The position numbers and the translations under genes were made by a program. From an uncultured Pleurocapsa sp. (GTDB lineage: Bacteria > Cyanobacteriota > Cyanobacteriia > Cyanobacteriales > Xenococcaceae), in contig CAKZYI010000620.1 of the NCBI GenBank assembly GCA_937884735.1, positions 1 to 15,226 of the forward strand: DNA of 15,226 nucleotides, read 5' to 3'. The notes under the pieces are model-generated. The model searched no databases. It was given only the letters and a program-made list of their open reading frames with translations, and was not told the DNA's origin. This document shows, in pieces, positions 7,188 through 13,027 of this stretch (positions within the stretch are counted from its first letter, which is position 1; each line of letters begins with the position of its first letter).

Positions 7188-7215
7188 AAGCTGAATTAAG
7201 TAATTAATTCAGCTT
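7188..7215. terminator. Strong AT-rich stem-loop, probable (bidirectional) terminator
   Basis: A perfect 12-bp inverted repeat, aagctgaattaa and ttaattcagctt, with a 4-base loop (gtaa). On the minus strand the stem is followed by TTTTAATT, and on the plus strand a TTTTTTT run follows about 15 bases later. It lies about 320 bases past the phosphatase gene, which is far for its terminator, so it may instead insulate the NB-ARC operon or be a small palindromic element. Confidence 0.45.
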
Positions 7216-7247
7216 CTCAATAGATATTTTTTTAAACTAATAAATTA

Positions 7248-7336
7248 TGCGGAGCAGCTCAGAAGCGAGATCCCCTGTCCTAGCGACGCTTTTAAAGCTT
7301 CGCTTTGTGCGCTCTTAGCCATTAGCTATTAGCTTT
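7248..7336. repeat. Degenerate copy of the 'gccattagct' intergenic repeat
   Basis: A GC-richer block inside an AT-rich spacer. It ends gtgcgctcttagccattagctattagctttt (read in parts), echoing the ggtgcgct and gccattagctttt pieces of the repeat at 774-852. Its internal palindromes are weaker (agcga...tcgct around 7282-7304). I read it as a diverged member of the same dispersed family. Confidence 0.4.
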
Positions 7337-7531
7337 TAATTCATTTACAAGTAGGCTAGATAAGCTTACCCGATCGCCTAATTCCTTAGTTTATAGACGT
7401 TCTATTCGATCGTTTTAATTCACATCAGACATATCTTCTAAAAGATAACTTTTAATCTCATCCGAAGGTGTTCAATACAGGCTCGCTGTTTTGTTAGAAG
7501 ATAGATTGGTTGCCATGTAAAGTCACCACAA

Positions 7532-8401
7532 TTATGCTTTGTCAATTTCTGCAAGCATGGCAGTTGCTCTAGCACAAAGATCTTCATGACAATGACCATT
7601 GGTAGCCACAATACAACCCCAACGTTTTACATCCCCTTGATTGTAGAAAACAGGCTTGCCATCAACATAAGTAAACTTCCCGCCAGCTTCAGTCAAAATC
7701 AACTCTGGTGCAGCAAAATCCCAGTCTTTAGCAGCGGATTTACCCGACAAGGAAATATAAACATCAGATTCTTGCTCTAATAAAGTAGAAATTTTGCCCC
7801 CAACGCCCCCCATGTACTTTTTACCAGCAAAGGGCAGACCATCAATCAACTTTTGAAAGCGATCGTCACGGTGAGAACGACTTACAATTAAGTATAAATC
7901 TTCAATCTTACTGCGATCGCTTACTTTAATGGGAGTAACAGTGCCGTCTTTAGTTTCTACAAAAGTACCTCCATCTTTAGAAGCAAAATAAACCTTATGT
8001 GATTCGGTAATAGCCACAATACCAATTACAGGGCGACCTTGATAAGCTAAGGCGATGTGCATCCCATATTCACCAGTCTTGTCAATAAAATCTCTAGTAC
8101 CATCAAGAGGATCGATAATCCAAACCCAATCATGGTCTACAGGCTCGGCTTTTTTTACATCAAAAGTTTCTTCGGATAAATAGCCAAATTCTTCTGTGCC
8201 TAATTCTTCTTTTAATCTGCCTACGATATATTTATTAGCTGCCATATCAGCTTCGGTAACAGGGCCATCTTTTTTGTCTTTAATATCCAAATCAGAAGTG
8301 TCTTTGTGATAAAAAGAACTAAGAATATCAGCTGCGCCCCACGCTACGGATCGGGCTGTTTCTAAAGCATCAGCTATTTTTTTTGTTTGACTACTATCCA
8401 A
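7532..8401 (-). CDS. cysQ: Inositol-monophosphatase-family phosphatase, probable 3'(2'),5'-bisphosphate nucleotidase CysQ
   Basis: 289 residues of the lithium-sensitive, Mg-dependent FIG/IMPase superfamily. Metal-site motifs are DGPVTEAD (45-52), LSEE (75-78), WIIDPLDGTRDFI (94-106) and KDWDFAAPELILTEAGG (225-241). Likely substrates are 3'-phosphoadenosine 5'-phosphate, removed during sulfate assimilation, or inositol phosphates. The DPLDGTRDFI form and the LSEE motif lean towards CysQ, but specificity within this family is hard to read. The start is TTG, chosen because GGGAG lies 6 bases upstream and no ATG is close. It follows lgt and cobM on the same strand, 122 bases after cobM, so co-transcription is possible but not tight. 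Cytoplasmic, no signal peptide. Confidence 0.88.
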   Translation of the reverse strand: MDSSQTKKIADALETARSVAWGAADILSSFYHKDTSDLDIKDKKDGPVTEADMAANKYIVGRLKEELGTEEFGYLSEETFDVKKAEPVDHDWVWIIDPLDGTRDFIDKTGEYGMHIALAYQGRPVIGIVAITESHKVYFASKDGGTFVETKDGTVTPIKVSDRSKIEDLYLIVSRSHRDDRFQKLIDGLPFAGKKYMGGVGGKISTLLEQESDVYISLSGKSAAKDWDFAAPELILTEAGGKFTYVDGKPVFYNQGDVKRWGCIVATNGHCHEDLCARATAMLAEIDKA

Positions 8402-8407
8402 GATTAT

Positions 8408-8412
8408 CTCCC
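8408..8412 (-). promoter_or_regulatory. Shine-Dalgarno GGGAG fixing the TTG start of the phosphatase
   Basis: On the minus strand GGGAG is followed by 6 bases and then TTG at 8401. It is one of only two clear Shine-Dalgarno sequences in the window, and both precede TTG starts. Confidence 0.6.
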
Positions 8413-8523
8413 AATAATATTTTTATTTCTTAACAATCCTAACCAACAACTATATCTTAAGTTAGTGTTGCATAACACAAAAGTGCTTTATGAATAATCT
8501 ACAGATTAACCAAATTCAAAGTT

Positions 8524-9327
8524 TTAAATACTTTTTTCCTTTTTATTATTTTGAGGACGAAATAAATGAGAATGTTCGGGATGGTATAGACGCGATCGCG
8601 TGATAACGTTTTCTTGGAGTGCTGGACTAATTAGGTATAAAGTAGTGCGAATAAGATCGTTTTCTCTAGTAACCGCCGCCATTTTTTCCAAAGGTACTAC
8701 CCAAATTTGCTCATCTTGCCAACCCACTCGATAGCATACTGCTACAGGGGTATCTGCTGGGTAGTGTTGTAATAATTTTTCCTGAGCCTTTTCTATATGA
8801 CGAGCAGCTAAATACAGGCATAAACTGGCTTTATGAGCGGCTAGAGAAGATAATTCTTCTGCATTGGGTACAGCAGAGGCTTTACCGCTAATTCTGGTTA
8901 AAATAATCGTCTGGACTAGCTCTGGAATAGTCAATTCTGTACTAAGCTTTGCAGCAGCGGCTTGGAAAGCACTAATACCAGGAATAAGCTCAAAAGGGAT
9001 ATCTGCATCGCTAAAAGCTTGCATTTGCTCGCCGATTGCACTGTACAAAGTTAGATCCCCAGAATGAAGACGTACTACTGACTTCCCCTCTCTAACTCTG
9101 GCGATCGCCAAAGGAATAATGTCTTCGAGGGTCTTGTTGCCCGTGGCTACTAACTCTGCATCACTTTTTACATCCTGTAAAATTTGCTTGGGTACTAAAG
9201 AATTAGCATATAGAATTACATCAGCTTGAGCGAGAATTTTATAGGCTTTGAGAGTTAGTAATTCAGGATCTCCTGGCCCTGCACCAATAATGTATACAGC
9301 AGGTTTGAGACTCGTTTCATTTGTCAT
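8524..9327 (-). CDS. cobM: Precorrin-4 / cobalt-precorrin-4 C11-methyltransferase
   Basis: 267 residues, standard length for this corrin-pathway SAM methyltransferase (CobM in the aerobic naming, CbiF in the anaerobic). It transfers a methyl group from S-adenosylmethionine to C11 of (cobalt-)precorrin-4 in cobalamin synthesis, in the cytoplasm. Motifs of the tetrapyrrole methylase fold are GAGPGDPELLTLKA (15-28), ATGNKTLEDI (61-70), RLHSGDLTLYSAIGEQ (86-101) and PGISAFQAAAA (116-126). ARHIEKA and VCYRVGWQDE fall in the second domain. GDLTLYSAIGEQ is the stretch that distinguishes C11-methyltransferases from CobI and CobJ as far as I recall. ATG start, 51 bases after the lgt stop. No cobalamin riboswitch was recognised upstream. 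Confidence 0.92.
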   Translation of the reverse strand: MTNETSLKPAVYIIGAGPGDPELLTLKAYKILAQADVILYANSLVPKQILQDVKSDAELVATGNKTLEDIIPLAIARVREGKSVVRLHSGDLTLYSAIGEQMQAFSDADIPFELIPGISAFQAAAAKLSTELTIPELVQTIILTRISGKASAVPNAEELSSLAAHKASLCLYLAARHIEKAQEKLLQHYPADTPVAVCYRVGWQDEQIWVVPLEKMAAVTRENDLIRTTLYLISPALQENVITRSRLYHPEHSHLFRPQNNKKEKSI

Positions 9328-9378
9328 TTATAATTTACCATTTATCATTTATCACTGGTTAGTTATTAGCTCTCAAGA

Positions 9379-10233
9379 TTACTTAGTAGGTTGTTGTTTT
9401 CGAGGAGAGACAACATCAGGAAGTGGGCGTTTGAATAGGTAAAGCCAAGCTAAAATTAAACAACCTAAAGCGATCGCGCTTAAGCTAATGACCTGAGCCA
9501 CTTTTAAAGGGCCTAACATAAGACTATCAGTACGCAACCATTCAATCCAAACTCGACCTAAACTATAGGCGATCAAATATATACCTGTTAATGTTCCTAT
9601 TTTGAGGCGATTACGATTTTTCAAGCCCCAGAAGAATACAAACAACAAGATGGCAAACACTCCCAGATTCCAAAGAGACTCATACAAAAAAGTAGGGTGA
9701 AAGTATTCAGAATTTAATAAATCTAAGGGACGATAGCGAGGTGCAATATATAGCTTCCAAGGTAAATCGGTAGGCTTGCCAAAGGCTTCGGAGTTAAAGA
9801 AGTTACCCCATCTACCAATTGCCTGTCCTAAGATAACTGAAGGTACAACCAAATCTAGTAACTGCCATAAAGAAGTGCGATTAAGACGAGCAAATATAAT
9901 CGTTCCCAAAGTGCCCCCAATAATTGCCCCGTGTATAGCGATCCCCCCCTTCCAGATTGCAATAATATCTTCTGGGCGTTGAGAGTATTCTTGCCATTCA
10001 AACAAAACGTAATAGATTCTGGCTGCGGGAATGGCAAAAAGGACTAACCAAATAGCTAAATCTCCCAGTAATTCTGGATTGACTTGGCGACGTTTGGCTA
10101 GATACTGAGAAAGAGTTAAACCGATCAAAACTGATGAGGCAATTAGTAAACCATACCAACGGACAGCAAAACGACCTATTTCAAATATTATCGGGCCAGG
10201 AGACTGAAAAGCAGCGAAAATCTTATCTGTCAT
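9379..10233 (-). CDS. lgt: Prolipoprotein diacylglyceryl transferase Lgt
   Basis: 284 residues, normal length. Lgt transfers diacylglycerol from phosphatidylglycerol to the lipobox cysteine of pre-lipoproteins, the first step of lipoprotein maturation, in the plasma membrane. It is a multi-pass protein with hydrophobic helices at about 25-45, 56-76, 97-115, 190-205 and 245-268. Diagnostic parts are RFAVRWYGLL (21-30), GGIAIHG with H101, the Lgt signature GRWGNFFNSEAFG (140-152) containing the essential Arg (R141), HPTFLYESLWN (179-189) and GRVWIEWLRTD (226-236). The tail is basic (SPRKQQPTK). ATG start. It is the promoter-proximal gene of the lgt-cobM-phosphatase run. The spacer after it has ccattta/tcattta micro-repeats. 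Confidence 0.96.
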   Translation of the reverse strand: MTDKIFAAFQSPGPIIFEIGRFAVRWYGLLIASSVLIGLTLSQYLAKRRQVNPELLGDLAIWLVLFAIPAARIYYVLFEWQEYSQRPEDIIAIWKGGIAIHGAIIGGTLGTIIFARLNRTSLWQLLDLVVPSVILGQAIGRWGNFFNSEAFGKPTDLPWKLYIAPRYRPLDLLNSEYFHPTFLYESLWNLGVFAILLFVFFWGLKNRNRLKIGTLTGIYLIAYSLGRVWIEWLRTDSLMLGPLKVAQVISLSAIALGCLILAWLYLFKRPLPDVVSPRKQQPTK

Positions 10234-10430
10234 ACTGTTGGCAAAATATTGATTGTACCTTACTCTATTTATCTTAACTATCGCCGATCATTATCTCAGG
10301 TTTATCTACATTGTTTACCGAATGATAATTAACGTGAGCGTCCAACAAAGAAAATTTGTAATGTCATAAGTACGACAAAAAGGTTTGCACAAACAATATT
10401 CCACTACCTCCTGACTTTGGTAATCTCATA

Positions 10431-11774
10431 TTAAACTGCCCCTGGGGATGCACTCAAAGAAGGTAGGAAACTAACTATTTGGGGGAAGATAATAATCAAA
10501 GCCAATACCAAAAGTTGCAGGCAGATAAAGGGAATTGCCCCGCGATAAATATCCTCCGTTTTCAATTCTGGTGGTGCGACTCCCCGTAAATAGAAAAGAG
10601 CAAAGCCAAAAGGTGGAGTTAAAAAAGAAGTTTGCAGATTAGCCCCAATAATCACTCCATACCAGACCAAATCTATACCCAACTGTTGAGCTACGGGGGC
10701 AAAAATAGGAATAACAATAAAGGCAATTTCAAAGAAGTCGATAAAGAAGCCTAACAAGAATATTACCAGCATATTGACTAGTAAAAAGCCAATTGTTCCC
10801 CCAGGAATATCGATTAGGAGGTTTGACATAAATCTGTCTCCTCCCAAGCCTCTAAAGACCAAACTAAATGCAGTAGAGCCAAGCAAAATAAACATTACCA
10901 TGGTGGTAATTCGCATGGTTGCATCGCACACTTCTCGCAGTGCAGCCCAATTCAACTGGCCGTTAATTGCAGCAAGAATTATTGCTCCAACCGAACCCAA
11001 TGCACCTGCTTCTGTGGGGGTAGCGATTCCAAAGAAAATGCTGCCCAACACTATCACGATCAACAATAATGGAGGAAGCATTACCGTAATCACTCTGACT
11101 AAAAGCTTTTTACCGCCAATTCTGACGTTGGCAGGTAAGGCTGGGGCAACTTCAGGCTTGAGAAATGCCACAATTAATACATGGAGGGCAAAAGCTGTTG
11201 CCATCATCAACCCAGGAATTAATGAGCCAATAAATAAATCACCAACGGGAATACCCAATTGATCGCCTAAAACCACCAGCACTACACTAGGAGGAATAAT
11301 CTGCCCTAGTGTTCCCGATGCGACAATTACCCCCGCAGCTAATTCTTTACTGTAGCCATAGCGCAACATGATAGGTAAAGAAATCAAACCCATCGCTACT
11401 ACCGTTGCCGCTACTACCCCCGTAGATGCAGCTAGTAAAGCTCCCACTATCACTACGGCTAAAGCTAAACCGCCTCTGACTCTACCAAAGAGAATGCCCA
11501 TTGTTTCTAATAGCTTCTCGGCGATACCAGTTTTTTCTAGCATCGAACCCAAAAAGATGAAATAAGGGATTGCTAAGAGGGTATAGTTAGCCATAATTCC
11601 AAAGATGCGACTGGGCATGGCATTGAAAAAACTAAAGCTAAATTCACCTACTGCTGCGCCAATCAAAGCAAATAATATTGCTACTCCTCCTAAAGAGAAA
11701 GCCACAGGAAAGCCAATAGACAATAAGACCAACGCTCCTGCAAACATTGCCATTCCCAGCCAGTCATAACCCAT
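10431..11774 (-). CDS. TRAP transporter large permease (DctM family)
   Basis: 447 residues, a typical 12-helix DctM-type subunit that couples sodium entry to uptake of an organic acid delivered by a periplasmic binding protein. Recognisable stretches are the N-terminal FPVAFSLGG (22-30), the conserved core GVVAATVVAMGLISLP (119-134), GTLGQIIPPSVVL (154-166) and a C-terminal repeat with NLQTSFLTPPFGFALFYLRG. The overall style fits the mannitol/chloroaromatic (FcbT3-like) branch, which in cyanobacteria includes the glutamate transporter Gtr of Synechocystis. Substrate assignment here is inference. Its ATG directly abuts the TAA of the small-permease gene, so the two are translationally coupled. 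No binding-protein gene is adjacent. Confidence 0.93.
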   Translation of the reverse strand: MGYDWLGMAMFAGALVLLSIGFPVAFSLGGVAILFALIGAAVGEFSFSFFNAMPSRIFGIMANYTLLAIPYFIFLGSMLEKTGIAEKLLETMGILFGRVRGGLALAVVIVGALLAASTGVVAATVVAMGLISLPIMLRYGYSKELAAGVIVASGTLGQIIPPSVVLVVLGDQLGIPVGDLFIGSLIPGLMMATAFALHVLIVAFLKPEVAPALPANVRIGGKKLLVRVITVMLPPLLLIVIVLGSIFFGIATPTEAGALGSVGAIILAAINGQLNWAALREVCDATMRITTMVMFILLGSTAFSLVFRGLGGDRFMSNLLIDIPGGTIGFLLVNMLVIFLLGFFIDFFEIAFIVIPIFAPVAQQLGIDLVWYGVIIGANLQTSFLTPPFGFALFYLRGVAPPELKTEDIYRGAIPFICLQLLVLALIIIFPQIVSFLPSLSASPGAV

Positions 11775-12314
11775 TTAGCTATCCTCCTGACTATTACTAG
11801 TTTCAATATAAATATTCCAGTTTTTAATAGCTTCTGATATCCCTTGGAGGATTAATAAAATAAAAGCAATAATAATCGCGGATTTGATCGGATAGCGAGG
11901 CAAACCGCCAGGATCGGGAGACATTTCTAATATTTTCCAAGAATTGACTACTGTTCCCCAGGAATAATAAATTATCAAAGAGCTAAAAGGAATTAAAAAT
12001 ATAATATTGCCTAAAAAATTAGCTAGGGCTTTGCGACGAAGACTCCAGCCTTTATAAAAAATATCTACTCTAACGTGTTCGTTGTATTTGAGGGCATAGG
12101 CTGCACCAAGTAAAAACACCACATCAAACAGATACCACTGAATTTCAATTAGGGCATTAGAAGTAAGATTAGTGCCGATGATGCGCCCGATATATCTCCC
12201 CAACACATTCCATGCACCAACTGCCACCATCAATAGCACTAGCCAGTAAGTTAGGCGACCAATCCACTCATTGATAAAATCGATCGCATGGGATATTTTT
12301 AATAGCTTATTCAA
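11775..12314 (-). CDS. TRAP transporter small permease (DctQ family)
   Basis: 179 residues with four hydrophobic helices (about 21-43, 58-76, 98-117 and 144-163), the DctQ topology. Family marks are NVLGRYIG (36-43), the ALIEIQWYLFDVVFLLGAAYAL helix and EHVRVDIFY (79-87), the conserved loop of the FcbT2-like branch. The subunit supports the large permease in the plasma membrane. The start is TTG, chosen because GAGGA lies 6 bases upstream and no ATG or GTG fits. It is the first gene of the QM pair. A terminator-like hairpin (12408-12434) separates it from the PEP-CTERM gene, so its promoter should lie within 12315-12407. Confidence 0.9.
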   Translation of the reverse strand: MNKLLKISHAIDFINEWIGRLTYWLVLLMVAVGAWNVLGRYIGRIIGTNLTSNALIEIQWYLFDVVFLLGAAYALKYNEHVRVDIFYKGWSLRRKALANFLGNIIFLIPFSSLIIYYSWGTVVNSWKILEMSPDPGGLPRYPIKSAIIIAFILLILQGISEAIKNWNIYIETSNSQEDS

Positions 12315-12320
12315 ATTGTG

Positions 12321-12325
12321 TCCTC
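12321..12325 (-). promoter_or_regulatory. Shine-Dalgarno GAGGA fixing the TTG start of the small permease
   Basis: GAGGA on the minus strand, 6 bases before TTG at 12314. This is good spacing and decides the start. Confidence 0.6.
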
Positions 12326-12407
12326 AACCACTATCGATCGATTATCAGTTATTCGTCATTAATAATCAATTTTCCAGAATCAACCATAGCAAGAATATTT
12401 TATTCAT

Positions 12408-12434
12408 AAAAAAAGAGAGATGTTTTCTCCCTTT
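12408..12434 (-). terminator. Rho-independent terminator after the PEP-CTERM gene
   Basis: On the minus strand a 9-bp stem (aaagggaga / tctctcttt, one G-U pair) with a 5-base loop is followed by a run of T. It begins about 35 bases past the stop of the gene at 12469. Confidence 0.65.
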
Positions 12435-12468
12435 AGTTAAAGTTATTTGAGTTTATTTCAACTGGGTT

Positions 12469-12960
12469 TTAAGATTTGAAACTTTTACGCAAGTGACTAA
12501 AACCAATTAATCCCAAAAGAGTAAAAATTCCTAAATTCGCAGATGGCTCGAAGGGAACAGCAACAGGAGAAGTTGTACCGCTAAATGAACCCAAACTGGA
12601 ATTGCCTGAATAATTAATTATTTCCAGAGAATCGTTAGAAGTCAGGGTGATAGCATTGGTAAAAGTGTTTGCCCCAGAAAGAACGGTATTAGGCTGGAAA
12701 TTAGCCGACACACTATCAGAGCCAGTAATTGTAAAATCACTACTAGAATTAGCAACAGCCACTCCACTTAAGCCAGTTAGGGCTATAGAATCCCCAGGGG
12801 AAAAAGTTTCTCCTGCGCCTAGGGTTAAGTCGTAAGAAAATGTTCCTGCACCCGAATTGTGACTGGCAAATGAAAAATCAAAAGCTTGGGCAGCGGTAGT
12901 AGATAAAACTGTACCGACAATAGTCGTAGCGGTTAAAAATAGAAGTCGTGTATTTTTCAT
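12469..12960 (-). CDS. Surface-sorted protein with PFEP-type PEP-CTERM variant tail
   Basis: 163 residues. An N-terminal signal peptide (1-26, ending AAQA) is followed by a Ser/Thr/Asn-rich beta-type region (27-132) with no recognised domain. The C-terminus is a tripartite sorting tail: PFEPSANLG (136-144), a short hydrophobic helix (about 143-155) and a basic end (LRKSFKS). This is the PFEP/PFEF flavour of PEP-CTERM found in cyanobacteria, processed by a cyanoexosortase that is not in this window. The protein would be exported and cut within the tail. It lies 67 bases downstream of the RTX giant on the same strand, with a GC-rich hairpin between them, and has its own terminator. Role unknown; extracellular matrix or sheath is a reasonable guess. 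Confidence 0.85.
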   Translation of the reverse strand: MKNTRLLFLTATTIVGTVLSTTAAQAFDFSFASHNSGAGTFSYDLTLGAGETFSPGDSIALTGLSGVAVANSSSDFTITGSDSVSANFQPNTVLSGANTFTNAITLTSNDSLEIINYSGNSSLGSFSGTTSPVAVPFEPSANLGIFTLLGLIGFSHLRKSFKS

Positions 12961-12987
12961 GGTGATTAGTAAGAAATGACTAAATCA

Positions 12988-13007
12988 GGGCGATTTATTG
13001 TTCGCCC
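12988..13007. terminator. GC-rich hairpin between the RTX gene and the PEP-CTERM gene
   Basis: gggcga and tcgccc form a 6-bp stem with an 8-base loop, 20 bases past the RTX stop and 27 bases before the PEP-CTERM start. There is no strong T-run, so it may be a weak terminator/attenuator or a leader structure. Confidence 0.35.
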
Positions 13008-13027
13008 AAAAACTTGTTTAAAGAGAA

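Larger units (their letters stand above)
6958..7531. other. AT-rich intergenic region with hairpin and repeat
   Basis: About 570 bases upstream of the NB-ARC operon and downstream of the phosphatase gene. It should hold the NB-ARC promoter. It contains the 12-bp stem-loop at 7188-7215, the repeat-like block at 7248-7336, and cgatcg-containing DNA around 7370-7412. A minus-strand frame at 6795-7067 overlaps the NB-ARC start in another frame and shows no protein-like features. I see no RNA gene. Confidence 0.6.

Noticed and set aside
9328..9378. Cobalamin riboswitch before cobM
   Set aside because: Only 51 AT-rich bases with short ccattta/tcattta repeats lie between lgt and cobM, too short and lacking any recognisable B12-box.
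10234..10430. Hidden gene or terminator between lgt and the TRAP pair
   Set aside because: No frame of useful length; the small palindrome gtttgcacaaac near 10383 has no T-run.
10774..11262. Plus-strand 162-codon frame opposite the large TRAP permease
   Set aside because: It is a mirror of a strongly supported 12-helix protein; the composition is what antisense of Leu/Ile/Gly codons gives.
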